DNA from: Gammaproteobacteria bacterium
Lineage (GTDB): Bacteria > Pseudomonadota > Gammaproteobacteria > JAURND01
Length of the DNA stretch: 58,808 bases
Assembly (NCBI GenBank): GCA_035546635.1
Contig: DASZWJ010000003.1
Span: 1-58,808, forward strand
Direction: 5' to 3'
Shown here: positions 38,165 to 46,739 of the stretch, piece after piece
Position numbering within the stretch: position 1 is the stretch's first letter
Layout: each line of letters opens with the position of its first letter
Position numbers and translations under genes: made by a program
The notes under the pieces: generated by a model
Told to the model about the DNA's origin: nothing
Database searches by the model: none
What the model saw: the letters and a program-made list of their open reading frames with translations, nothing else

Positions 38165-38686
38165 TCAGAGAACAGCATGAATGACCGTGGTGACTACCCC
38201 CCAAATATGTACATTATTTTTTTCTGAAACCTCAAGAGGGGGAAAGTTTTCATTTTCCGGCATGAGATAAATTTTACCTTTTTCAGTTTTTATCAGACGC
38301 TTCACAGTTAACATGCCATCTATCGCGGCAACTACAATCTTGTTATGTATCACCTCAATGCGACGATCCACGATCAATATATCTTTGTCATGAATGCCAA
38401 TGTTAATCATAGATTCACCCGCCACCCTAACCAAGAAGGTATGCTCTGGATGTTTTATGAGTAATTCATTTAGATCAATTCGTGCTTCCATATCATCATC
38501 AGCGGGCGATGGAAAGCCTGCTGCCACCTTAGAACTATAAAGTGGCAATTTATAACCTCTTTGTTCTATGAATTGAGAAACAGAGTAAATCATACTTTCA
38601 GGAATACGTATTGGTTTTGTCTTTTCTTGATAGCGCCCGTACCCTTTGGGTCTTCCCGCGCCAATACGAGCCCCACCTCGCCCCAT
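38165..38686 (-). CDS. UmuD-like S24 peptidase
   Basis: A 173-residue LexA/UmuD-type self-cleaving serine protease. It has the cleavage pair A56-G57 (KVAAGFPSP), the catalytic Ser92 in VAGESMINIGI and Lys129 in LTVKRLI. It lacks a LexA DNA-binding domain; instead it has an Arg/Gly-rich N-terminus (GRGGARIGAGRPKGYG) of about 40 residues, longer than E. coli UmuD (139). UmuD normally works with the UmuC polymerase, but no umuC is adjacent. No SOS box was found upstream by eye. It is divergent from an XRE-like gene. Confidence 0.88.
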   Translation of the reverse strand: MGRGGARIGAGRPKGYGRYQEKTKPIRIPESMIYSVSQFIEQRGYKLPLYSSKVAAGFPSPADDDMEARIDLNELLIKHPEHTFLVRVAGESMINIGIHDKDILIVDRRIEVIHNKIVVAAIDGMLTVKRLIKTEKGKIYLMPENENFPPLEVSEKNNVHIWGVVTTVIHAVL

Positions 38687-38769
38687 AGCATCACCTGATT
38701 TTTAATGATAGTAGCAATTTATTTGAATATTGTGCATAATTCAAAAAGAATAATAAAAGGGACAGTTTA

Positions 38770-38801
38770 CCTATCCTGTCGCAAAAATCCAGGTGGATAG
38801 G
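38770..38801. promoter_or_regulatory. candidate operator in umuD-like/XRE intergenic region
   Basis: A perfect 7-base inverted repeat, CCTATCC and GGATAGG, spaced by 18 bases, lies in the gap between two divergent genes and overlaps the ribosome-binding region of the XRE-like gene. It may be the autoregulatory site of that protein. This is inference from position and symmetry. Confidence 0.35.
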
Positions 38802-38806
38802 AAATA

Positions 38807-39073
38807 ATGGAATTTATTAGGGAAAATATTATTATGCTAGGTCAAATACAGCTTAGAAAGGAGATTGCGGGCCGTCTTAGAAGAGCTCGGGAAAATGCTG
38901 GTTACAGCTCTGCCGAGGGTTTCTGTGAAACATATGGAATTTTGATGAATGACTATTATCGCCATGAAAGCGGCAGTCAGTCTATCAAAGCTTCGCATGC
39001 TATTTTGTACTGCAGATTGTTAAAAGTTTCATTACACTGGTTAATGATAGGGGGAATTCAAAAGTTGGCGTAA
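38807..39073 (+). CDS. small XRE-like DNA-binding protein
   Basis: An 88-residue protein with a Cro/C1-like helix-turn-helix: EIAGRLRRARENAGYSSAEG, then FCETYGILMNDYYRHESGSQ, and the closing LLKVSLHWLMIGG helix typical of phage-type repressors. It lies divergent from the UmuD-like gene, 120 bases apart, and could repress it; phage and plasmid SOS-type modules often pair such proteins. AGGA precedes the ATG at 38807. The TAA stop is inside the end of a MITE copy, so the C-terminus may be shortened. Confidence 0.75.
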   Translation: MEFIRENIIMLGQIQLRKEIAGRLRRARENAGYSSAEGFCETYGILMNDYYRHESGSQSIKASHAILYCRLLKVSLHWLMIGGIQKLA

Positions 39074-39197
39074 CCATTTGCCACAGGATTGAAAAAACGG
39101 TCAGATTTTTCCAAGGCTATCCCTAAAAAATTTTTAGAAGATGACCTTGGAAAAATCTGACCGTTCAATGCTATTTCCGACATGAGCTGAATAGTTA
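39070..39197. repeat. MITE-like palindromic repeat, copy 3
   Basis: A 128-base shorter relative of the 4065 and 13141 elements. It keeps the ends (GTAACCATTTGCC, CTGAATAGTTA) and near-perfect outer arms (AACGGTCAGATTTTTCCAAG) but has a shortened centre. It provides the stop codon of the XRE-like gene. Confidence 0.8.
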
Positions 39198-39674
39198 AAT
39201 TGGCAAAGTTTTATTGAGGTGAGCTTTAGTTTGCCGCATAATAAAAAATATCAAATATTTAAAAACTTTTGGACTTTTTTAGCCAAAAATTCTGAGAGTT
39301 TGCTTCACCGTTCTAATATTCTCAATTGGATGTTTTTAATTCCATAGCAGTTCAGCGAAATTTTTATAAATTTACCCCAAAAACAATAAATTATTAAAAT
39401 ATCATGATAAATTCAGATATAATACGTTTTTTCTGTAAAAAAGTTTTACTCCAATTTTTTACTAGCAAAGTCAAGCCAAAAAAAATTAAAGCAATATCGC
39501 ATTTTCAGCCAATGGACTACATTTTTGTCTTCAAGAATGTGGTGTAATATCTCAAGTAACTTGGGTGCGGAAAATCTGTTTACAGATTCACTCTCCATGG
39601 ATGGAGAGCCAAGGATTAAAAGATTAGGACTCTCAAACAAACAACGTTAAAAAACTTAAAGCTGGGATATATTT
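39198..39674. other. AT-rich intergenic region with double-hairpin element
   Basis: The stretch contains no convincing gene up to 39674; a 64-codon minus frame at 39446-39640 is not supported. At 39569-39620 it holds the first copy of a repeated double-hairpin element described separately. Confidence 0.45.
39569..39620 (+). repeat. double-hairpin repeat, copy 1
   Basis: Two adjacent hairpins, AAATCTG-TTTA-CAGATT and the perfect palindrome CTCTCCATGGATGGAGAG, followed by CCAAGGATTA. A close relative is at 51136-51190. Both precede related short coding sequence, so it may be a mobile or regulatory unit copied with that sequence. Confidence 0.6.
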
Positions 39675-39833
39675 ATGTTCGCTGACTTACCTCAAACCAT
39701 CAAACAACAAGTGCTTTGCTATCTTGAAGTAGATAATTTCATTGCAGCAAAAGCTTTGTATGATCAACATTCTCAAAAAAACTGCTCCAATAGTAACAAA
39801 CCAGATAGCCATCTCAATTCGGATGTGCACTAA
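39675..39833 (+). CDS. short LPQ-motif protein (possible truncated gene)
   Basis: A 52-codon frame encoding MFADLPQTIKQQVLCYLEVD followed by NFIAAKALYDQHSQ and a polar tail. GGGA precedes the ATG. The L-P-x-x-I-x-x-x-[VI]-L-x-Y-L pattern is reminiscent of F-box or short helical interaction motifs seen in effectors of Legionellales, but it is too short to assign. A decayed relative (LPQSIQ) is seen near 51255. It may be the 5' remnant of a larger gene. Confidence 0.4.
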   Translation: MFADLPQTIKQQVLCYLEVDNFIAAKALYDQHSQKNCSNSNKPDSHLNSDVH

Positions 39834-39991
39834 GTTTGGTTTGATGGAATTGACAGGATTTTCTTTTGCACAGCACGAATCGTGGCTGTAGTCTTAAGGT
39901 ATTTTTTACTGCTAGTTTAGCCAGCTGTACAAATCCAAGTTGATCCCAAAATTTTTCATTTAATATCTTTAAATTGCAACAAATATTATTC

Positions 39992-41512
39992 TTAAATCTT
40001 CTTGTTAGGACGCTTTAGACCAAGCAATATCACAAGAAATCCGGCTACTGAAATACCCACCAACAGCCACATCAAGCTGCTAAAACTATGAGTAAAAAAG
40101 TCCATGAACAAACGTGTGGCGCTGTTTGTATCCAGGTGCGTAGCTTGGACAATGGTTTGGACTGCATCCTCCGGTTTAGAAATCGCCTGTTCCATCCAGC
40201 TTCCCGTCGGAAAATTTTGTTTGACACTTTGTTCCAGTAGCACTACTTTGGCCTGGTGGTGATATAACAGTGTACCTAAGGCTAGACCCAGGGCTCCGCC
40301 GAAATTATGTAGCGTGCCCATAGCGCCCATGCCAACTCCAGCTACACTCTCTGGTAGATTCATTAGGGCGGCAATAAAACTGGGGCTTAGAATAAACGCC
40401 CAACCTATTCCTAAAAATATTAAAGCGGTAATAATAAAAGTTAAGTGCGTATCACTGCTAAAGCGTGTTTGTAGATAAGCCGATAAAGCAAATAATACAA
40501 AACCAAACATTAAATTGATTTTTACCCCATATTTCTCCACCGTATGTCCAACGACAGGAGATAGCAAAGCCACTAAAAGCGTAGCTGGTAATAAGGTTAA
40601 ACCGATCAAATCACTGCTTTGCCCCATGATACTATGTAAGTACAGCGGCAAGATAAAAAACGCAACAGTATAAAAAAATGCCAGCAACATGTTAGCGGTT
40701 GCGCCGACAATAAAAATCCGATTCGCCAATAGATTCAATTTAATAATCGGCGATTTGCTGTGTTTTTCCACAAAATAGAATAATACCAAGCACGCCAAAG
40801 CCACGGCATACAAAATATACACCAGAGGTGAATTCCAGCCCCAGGACGAAGCTTGTACCGTAGTTAAAATCAATAGTGGAAAGGAGATCGCAAGCAATAT
40901 AAAACCTAGCCAATCAATGGAATCACCATGCTCAGAACTTTTTGATTCGATGACTGTGCGCACGCACATCAGAAAGCTGATAATAACAATGGGAAGATTA
41001 ACAAAAAATATCCAACGCCAGCTCAAGGCGCTGATGATAAAACCACCCACCACAGGCCCTATGGCCAGACCAAATCCGTTAACGCCAAATAAAATACCCG
41101 TTGCTTTAGCGCGTTCGTTTATTGGAAACATGCTGGAAATAATGGCGACAGGCACGGTATATAAAATCGCAACCCCTATAGCCTGAGCAAAGCGGAAAAA
41201 AATTAACCAATGAATATTGGGAGACAAACCTGCTCCTAAAGAGGCTAAACCAAATACCAGCATACCTATATACAAGGCGCGACGCCGGCCGTAAAGATCG
41301 GAGAGGCGCCCCATGATAACCATGAGCGCTGCAAGCGCCACAAGAAAGATGTTAATAATCCACTGCAATTGTGTGACAGTTGCGCTTAAATCCGCTTGAA
41401 TATTAGGCAATCCAGTATTGACGATAGTAAAATCGATGCAGCCAAGGAAGCTCGACAGGCTCATTCCAGCCAATGCCCACCAGCGCTTGCTATTATGTTC
41501 TTGAATTTGCAT
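39992..41512 (-). CDS. EmrB/QacA-type MFS transporter
   Basis: A 506-residue major facilitator with 14 predicted helices of the DHA2 (EmrB/QacA) type. It has the motif A loop GRLSDLYGRRR near residue 68, the TM1 motif D-x-T-I-V-N-x-x-L-P (DFTIVNTGLPNI) and a motif C region (GVNGFGLAIGPVVGGFI). It would export hydrophobic drugs or metabolites by proton antiport. No EmrA-like membrane fusion partner is adjacent. The divergent LysR gene 147 bases away probably controls it. A second pump of the same type is at 43817. Confidence 0.92.
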   Translation of the reverse strand: MQIQEHNSKRWWALAGMSLSSFLGCIDFTIVNTGLPNIQADLSATVTQLQWIINIFLVALAALMVIMGRLSDLYGRRRALYIGMLVFGLASLGAGLSPNIHWLIFFRFAQAIGVAILYTVPVAIISSMFPINERAKATGILFGVNGFGLAIGPVVGGFIISALSWRWIFFVNLPIVIISFLMCVRTVIESKSSEHGDSIDWLGFILLAISFPLLILTTVQASSWGWNSPLVYILYAVALACLVLFYFVEKHSKSPIIKLNLLANRIFIVGATANMLLAFFYTVAFFILPLYLHSIMGQSSDLIGLTLLPATLLVALLSPVVGHTVEKYGVKINLMFGFVLFALSAYLQTRFSSDTHLTFIITALIFLGIGWAFILSPSFIAALMNLPESVAGVGMGAMGTLHNFGGALGLALGTLLYHHQAKVVLLEQSVKQNFPTGSWMEQAISKPEDAVQTIVQATHLDTNSATRLFMDFFTHSFSSLMWLLVGISVAGFLVILLGLKRPNKKI

Positions 41513-41592
41513 AGGAATTTCTCACTTCTAATTATTTTTGCCATATTAACATGTAAAATTGTGTCTGATAATGCTTTAATTGGATAAACATT

Positions 41593-41608
41593 GTTTCCAT
41601 TGGGAAAC
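41593..41608. promoter_or_regulatory. candidate LysR operator
   Basis: The perfect 6+6 inverted repeat GTTTCCATTGGGAAAC lies in the gap between the divergent EmrB-type pump and LysR genes, about 50 bases before the LysR start and next to a TATAAT-like box at 41619. Symmetric sites in this position are typical for LysR-type regulators. Confidence 0.45.
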
Positions 41609-41659
41609 TAAAAAGGACTATAATTAGATTTTGATATCTAAGTTTTGAAGGAATACCTC

Positions 41660-42541
41660 ATGCTGGTAAATGAAATGCTAATTTTTTACCATGTAGTCCA
41701 ATATAAAAACTTTTCGCAGACTGCCGAAAAATTAGGTGTATCCAAATCCTTTGTCAGTAAACAAATCACCCATCTAGAGACAGATCTGAAAACCCGATTG
41801 CTAAATCGTAGTACGCGTCAGGTGTCGCTCACAGAGGCGGGCGAAGTTTTTTTTCAACATTGCAAAAAACTCTTTGAATTGGCACAGCAAGGCTACGATG
41901 CAATGGCCAATTTACGCCAGCAACCTATGGGCACGATGAAGATTTCAGCGCCTCCCGCCTTAGTGCTGCATTTATTAACTACACCCTTAATTGAATATAC
42001 AAAGCTTTATCCTGAGGTCAAATTAAATGTCGTATTGGAAAGCCAAATCGTCGATGTGATTCAACAAGGATTTGATATTGCGTTAAGAACAACAGTGCTT
42101 GAAGACTCAAATTTGATTGTGCAGGAACTTACCAAGCTTTCTAACATCCTTTGCGCCAGCCCCGCCTATTTAAAAAAACATGGGCTAATTAAACATCCTA
42201 CACAACTACCTCAGCATAACTTTGCCGTGTTTAGTAATCAGACTTCGATAAAGCAATACCAATTTATGTATAAAAAAGAAAAAATTAATGTGACCGTTGA
42301 TGGTTGTATCCAAAGTAATAATCTGGATTTCATAATGCAAATGGTCATGTCTGGCTGTTGTATGGCAGTACTACCGGAATTTATGGTCAAATCAACTATT
42401 GCCAAAAAAAAATTAGTTCATTGTCTGCCCGATCACCATTTGCCCCGCAGCCCGCTTTATGCTTTTTATCCAGAGAGAGAGTTTAAACCACTAAAATTGC
42501 AATTATTTATTGATTTATTGAAAAAATATCTACAAACCTAA
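41660..42541 (+). CDS. LysR-type transcriptional regulator
   Basis: A 293-residue LysR regulator: N-terminal winged helix (residues about 5-62, with FSQTAEKLGVSKSFVSKQIT, then HLE and LLNRSTRQVSLTEAG) and a C-terminal substrate-binding domain starting GTMKISAPPALVLHLL near residue 93. The start at 41660 has AAGGA seven bases upstream; an earlier TTG at 41645 has none. It is divergent from the EmrB-type pump, its likely target. The inducer is unknown. Confidence 0.92.
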   Translation: MLVNEMLIFYHVVQYKNFSQTAEKLGVSKSFVSKQITHLETDLKTRLLNRSTRQVSLTEAGEVFFQHCKKLFELAQQGYDAMANLRQQPMGTMKISAPPALVLHLLTTPLIEYTKLYPEVKLNVVLESQIVDVIQQGFDIALRTTVLEDSNLIVQELTKLSNILCASPAYLKKHGLIKHPTQLPQHNFAVFSNQTSIKQYQFMYKKEKINVTVDGCIQSNNLDFIMQMVMSGCCMAVLPEFMVKSTIAKKKLVHCLPDHHLPRSPLYAFYPEREFKPLKLQLFIDLLKKYLQT

Positions 42542-42550
42542 ACATATCTA

Positions 42551-43654
42551 TCATCCGACCGATAGTGTGGAATCATTGGATAAAATTAATGTTTCTTGGG
42601 AGTTTTGCTCAAGGGCTTTAGCTTTGGTATTTGTTAAGGCGGTTTTATGCTTATTTTCATAAAAAAAACTTTGGCTTGTAGAATAAGCATAAGTTTGCGG
42701 ATGTATATCTGAAATTTTGTGTAGCATAGAACTATGTGATGATGTTGATGATGAAAGTGGAGTTAGATTTTGCGGAGATACAAATGAAATTGGATATAGA
42801 TTTAGTGAGCAATCTAAATGTGTAGGTGGTAATGGGATAGGATAGAACAGACTTGTCATGGCTGATAAATGAGAAGTAGAAGAACAGGGGAGATTTTTGA
42901 TCATTTCTGCAGACATAACTAATAATTTTTGATTGAAATTTTCTCTAGCCAAGGTATCTTTATCATTAGAAAATGGCTGGGTGTTCGGAGTTGGTGTCCC
43001 AACAGATTGTCTAGCTTTTTTGTCATTTTGGGCGGGCGGGGCTTTCTTCCTTTTTCTAGATTGATTTTGTAATTCTTGAGGTGAATTCTCGGAGTTGTAA
43101 TGTCTTCTTAAATGCAAGCAGAGCTTTGAAAATTCTATCCCATAATAGAGTTGAAATTGCGGCCAAGTTTCTGAATATAACCTAATAATGCCGAGCAAAA
43201 CTACGGCATTGCGCAAAAAATTATGTTTATTTTTGTGCTTCAACGATGAGTTGGTTTCAATGGTGTCATTTATAACTTTCGACAATTTATCGAAATCAAA
43301 ACCTGTTGCATTCGTTAAGATAAGTCGCACTTTACTTAATGAAATGTTTCGGTCAATTTCTTTACTGAAAACTTCGCCTAAAAGATTTAACAAGCGTCGT
43401 TGAGCAGATTTATTTCTCAGTGCTAATGATGTCAATCGCGTCCCTGAAACTGCAACAATTGCACTGCTGAGGTCCGATTTGAGTGTGCCGTTGGAAAGGC
43501 AAAATAGGGTTGCTAATGCATGATAGCCTTTAGGTTCTGTCGACTCACGAGACAGGCTGATGGTATTGTTAGGAGGTGTGAATAATTGTGGAAATAGTGG
43601 CGGTAGCGGAGATTCATCTTCGGGTAACTTGGAAAAAGGAACACGCTGAAACAT
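42551..43654 (-). CDS. hypothetical protein with NLS-like motif, effector candidate
   Basis: A 367-residue soluble protein without a family I recognise. The N-terminal half (about 45-185) is helical; from about 188 it becomes polar and rich in Ser, Pro, Asn and Thr. Residues 200-215 (RKRKKAPPAQNDKKAR) form a classical bipartite nuclear-localisation-like motif, which is rare in bacterial cytosolic proteins. The tail includes ALEQNSQETLILSND with scattered acidic and polar residues. No signal peptide or membrane helix is seen. It stands alone between two pump/regulator pairs. A secreted effector acting in a host nucleus is a reasonable hypothesis, not shown. Confidence 0.75.
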   Translation of the reverse strand: MFQRVPFSKLPEDESPLPPLFPQLFTPPNNTISLSRESTEPKGYHALATLFCLSNGTLKSDLSSAIVAVSGTRLTSLALRNKSAQRRLLNLLGEVFSKEIDRNISLSKVRLILTNATGFDFDKLSKVINDTIETNSSLKHKNKHNFLRNAVVLLGIIRLYSETWPQFQLYYGIEFSKLCLHLRRHYNSENSPQELQNQSRKRKKAPPAQNDKKARQSVGTPTPNTQPFSNDKDTLARENFNQKLLVMSAEMIKNLPCSSTSHLSAMTSLFYPIPLPPTHLDCSLNLYPISFVSPQNLTPLSSSTSSHSSMLHKISDIHPQTYAYSTSQSFFYENKHKTALTNTKAKALEQNSQETLILSNDSTLSVG

Positions 43655-43816
43655 AATTGAGCCTTGATTGTTTATTATTTTTCTAAAAAAACGATGTTGC
43701 GCTTTTTTTAACCAGGCAATTTAGAGTTTTATTTATAACTTTATCAGGTATAAGTATTTTTTTACAATAATAATCCTATGATACCCAGTATTTGTCAAAC
43801 AATAACGCATGATTTA

Positions 43817-45307
43817 TCACGTTTTTTTGCCTAGCACGAACCGCCAACCGAGGATACTAAGAATCAATACTAAGGACAGAGCAAACAAAAAGAGCATTAC
43901 CATGGTAAAACCGTGGATAAATACCGCATTAAAAACCTGATGCAGTTCATGCTGAGTTTCCTGCAATAAATGCCCTGGATTAATAACCCATTGTTGTAAT
44001 TTTGCCATCTCAGTGTAGCTGAAATTATGTGCTTGTTGTGTGAGTCTGTGCATAGCGCTTAAATGATAAATCATTACTGCCAAAGCTAATCCTAGCGATC
44101 CGCCAACATTAAACATAGTAATCATAGTGCCTGTAGCGACGCTTTTACGCTCAGGATTCACCACACCTTGTGCTGCGATCAGAGGCACGGTATTGCCCAT
44201 CGCCCAGAGACTCCCTAAGCACAAGAACGCGATAATGATATACCATAAAGGAATGGCCTCAGAAAAAAAAGCTTGCAACAAACAGGCGGCTGCGCCTAAT
44301 GCTAGCCCTAATACGATGGTATTGATAATACCTAGTTTTTCGATTAGCCAGCCTACAAACAATGCAATAACTAATACAGCAATAGGAATGGCAAATAAAA
44401 CTATCCCTGAGGTTTGTACGGTTTCCCCGCGGATAATTTGTAGATATAAGGGATCAAAAAATAAAGCCGAGGCACTTAACATTCCGGGCAAGATAGATAA
44501 CACCGCACCCGAATAAAAAATTAAATTTTTAAAATCACTAAAATCAATTAATGGATTTTCGATACGCTGCTCTACTTTAACTAAGACCACACCCGCTAAA
44601 ACGCCAATGACCAGATACAACCAGGTTATTGTATTAATCCATCCAGCCGACGCGCTGTGCAGCAAACCCAGCACGACTCCTCCCATCATGATGGCTAAAA
44701 GCAGCATGCCCTTATAATCTAAAGCTTGTTTGCTTGCGGCTCTGGATTCTTTTATTGAAGATTTCGCAAACAAAAACCCAAGGATAATAATGGGAATATT
44801 AATAAAAAATATCCAGCGCCAGCCCCAATAAGTTACAATTAAGCCGCCGATGACAGGACCTAAAGCCAATGCTATCCCGCCTAAACTGCCGAGCCAGCCT
44901 ATGGCTTTATCACGTTGATTCGGTGGGAAAGCTTCAGGGAGTAATGAAGGTCCTAAAGGAAACACAATAGCCGCACCGGCTCCCTGTAACAGACGTCCTA
45001 AAATAAGCCAGTGAATGTTGGGTGCAAAGCCAGCCAATAGCGAAGATAGCGCAAATATAACCACACCCAGATAAAACACCCGTCGTCGCCCATATAAATC
45101 ACCACACCGCCCCATGATCGCCGCTAATACACAAAGCGCCAAAAAATAAATGTTCATCACCCATTGCAGTTGTGAAAGATCAGTCTGTAATTCTTTTTGT
45201 ATTGTGGGTAGTGCAACATTGACGACGGTATAGTCTAGATAGCAACCAAAAGAAAGCAAAGCGATCCCGATAAAGGCCGGCCATTTGTGAGGATAAGTAT
45301 TTAGCAT
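43817..45307 (-). CDS. EmrB/QacA-type MFS transporter (second)
   Basis: A 496-residue DHA2-type MFS pump with 14 predicted helices. The TM1 motif DYTVVNVALPTI, motif A GRCGDLYGRRR and motif C region LGSLGGIALALGPVIGGLIV are present. It is clearly paralogous to the pump at 39992 (NPNIHWLI and GWRWIFFINIPI blocks recur). The start at 45307 (MLNTYPHKW) is chosen for its GGAAG site over an ATG 33 bases upstream. The divergent HxlR gene 113 bases away probably regulates it. Confidence 0.92.
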   Translation of the reverse strand: MLNTYPHKWPAFIGIALLSFGCYLDYTVVNVALPTIQKELQTDLSQLQWVMNIYFLALCVLAAIMGRCGDLYGRRRVFYLGVVIFALSSLLAGFAPNIHWLILGRLLQGAGAAIVFPLGPSLLPEAFPPNQRDKAIGWLGSLGGIALALGPVIGGLIVTYWGWRWIFFINIPIIILGFLFAKSSIKESRAASKQALDYKGMLLLAIMMGGVVLGLLHSASAGWINTITWLYLVIGVLAGVVLVKVEQRIENPLIDFSDFKNLIFYSGAVLSILPGMLSASALFFDPLYLQIIRGETVQTSGIVLFAIPIAVLVIALFVGWLIEKLGIINTIVLGLALGAAACLLQAFFSEAIPLWYIIIAFLCLGSLWAMGNTVPLIAAQGVVNPERKSVATGTMITMFNVGGSLGLALAVMIYHLSAMHRLTQQAHNFSYTEMAKLQQWVINPGHLLQETQHELHQVFNAVFIHGFTMVMLFLFALSLVLILSILGWRFVLGKKT

Positions 45308-45420
45308 ATTAAAAAACTTCCGCGTGATTGTTGAGAACAATTTTAAATATAGTATAATTTTTAATCAAGTACGCATTAAAATGTGCTATAGTGATCCTTT
45401 GTATACTATTGGAGTTAAAG

Positions 45421-45753
45421 ATGTCCGTCATGCCTGAAGATCAAAATATCAATGCAACCTTAAAAATCCTCACCGGTAAGTGGAAGATACTGATTTTATA
45501 CAGCCTTTATGAAGGAACTAAACGCTTTGGTGAATTACGGCGCTTGATTCCCAAGGTCACCCAGCGCATGCTGACCAATCAGCTACGTGAACTGGAAGAA
45601 GATCGAATTATCCAGCGTAAAGTTTATGCCGAAGTGCCTCCCAGAGTGGAGTACTCGCTCACAGATATTGGCATGACCTTAAAGCCTGTACTGATAGAAT
45701 TAAAAAGATGGGGAGCATGCTACATAATGAAATGTTCGAGCCCTGAAAAATGA
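45421..45753 (+). CDS. HxlR family transcriptional regulator
   Basis: A 110-residue winged-helix regulator of the HxlR/DUF24 type: LTGKWKILILYSLYEGTKRF, GELRRLIPKVTQRMLTNQLR, ELEEDRIIQRKVYAEVPPRV, EYSLTDIGMTLKPVL. Members sense aldehydes, quinones or redox stress, sometimes by cysteine; here the two cysteines are near the C-terminus (GACYIMKCSS). The start at 45421 has GGAG six bases upstream. It is divergent from an EmrB-type pump. Inverted ATAGTAT/ATACTAT elements flank the promoter gap. Confidence 0.92.
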   Translation: MSVMPEDQNINATLKILTGKWKILILYSLYEGTKRFGELRRLIPKVTQRMLTNQLRELEEDRIIQRKVYAEVPPRVEYSLTDIGMTLKPVLIELKRWGACYIMKCSSPEK

Positions 45754-45830
45754 GGTAGAATCACTAGCCACTACCCCCGACGCGGTGAGCGATTGCTTAA
45801 CATTTTAACATTGAAAACAAGGATGTAATC

Positions 45831-46691
45831 ATGCGAAAATTTTTACTCTCTTTATCCGCAAGTATGCAGTTAATCTCCATACTCGGTATGACCGTGGTAA
45901 TGGCTTTTTTTATAGCAGCTTTCATCAATCGCATTTTTGAAATACCAATATTAATTAAGAACATAGATGTGATTACAGCAGTTTATCAGGTATTAGGCAC
46001 CCTCTATGCGGTATTACTCGCATTTGCAGTATCAGGGGTTTGGCAAAACTTCAGCAAGGCTATACTTTCTGTACAAACTGAAGCCAATACCATTTCTGAC
46101 TTAGTACACATGATCGAATATTCGGCTTTGGAAAAATCACAGAACATCCGTCATGCCGTGTTGTCCTATTTAAAACTGGTCGTTGAACAAGAATGGCAGT
46201 TACTAGGACGGATGGGCAGTGGGCTAGCCATCCCACAAGAAATCAGTCGCAGCGCCTCTACTTCGATCATTCATCACGTATTGTCTATGAAGCCGGTGAG
46301 CAACGTGGATATAGTCATCTATGGACAAATCTTAAGTTTACTGAATAATTGGTTAGATGCGCGGCGCACACGTATTCTGATAGCTAAGGGAAATAGCGCC
46401 AAGGCATTGTGGCCATTACTCATTTTTGGTGCATTTGTATTATTTGGATTTCATGGTTTGTTTGTTATTAAAGAACCTGAAATGTGGACATTATTATTAT
46501 CGATGCTGTCTTTAATTGTAGGATTATGTTTCTATCTAGTTTTTTCTCTGGATAGTCCTTTTACTGGGAAACCCTATGTTGATTCGGCACCGTTTAAATG
46601 GGCGATTAATTTGCTTGAAAATGAAAGTATGGCTTCAGAAAAAAATATTCTAACTAATGATATAAATAGAGACCATGAAGAAGTGCTCTAG
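45831..46691 (+). CDS. DUF4239 (bestrophin-like) membrane protein
   Basis: A 286-residue membrane protein with four hydrophobic segments: two near residues 15-35 and 50-72, and two near 190-210 and 215-235. The segment VLGTLYAVLLAFAVSGVWQN, then EANTISDLV, is the DUF4239 signature; this family is distantly bestrophin-like. The central domain is cytosolic and helical. Function is unknown; channel activity has been suggested for the fold. It lies 48 bases before a thiopurine methyltransferase gene. Confidence 0.85.
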   Translation: MRKFLLSLSASMQLISILGMTVVMAFFIAAFINRIFEIPILIKNIDVITAVYQVLGTLYAVLLAFAVSGVWQNFSKAILSVQTEANTISDLVHMIEYSALEKSQNIRHAVLSYLKLVVEQEWQLLGRMGSGLAIPQEISRSASTSIIHHVLSMKPVSNVDIVIYGQILSLLNNWLDARRTRILIAKGNSAKALWPLLIFGAFVLFGFHGLFVIKEPEMWTLLLSMLSLIVGLCFYLVFSLDSPFTGKPYVDSAPFKWAINLLENESMASEKNILTNDINRDHEEVL

Positions 46692-46739
46692 TTTCAGAGT
46701 CGATCAGTATAAAAAAATTATAAATAAAGAGGAATTTAC

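Noticed and set aside
39446..39640. 64-codon minus-strand frame
   Set aside because: It crosses the double-hairpin repeat, which is better explained as a repeat conserved with 51136-51190.
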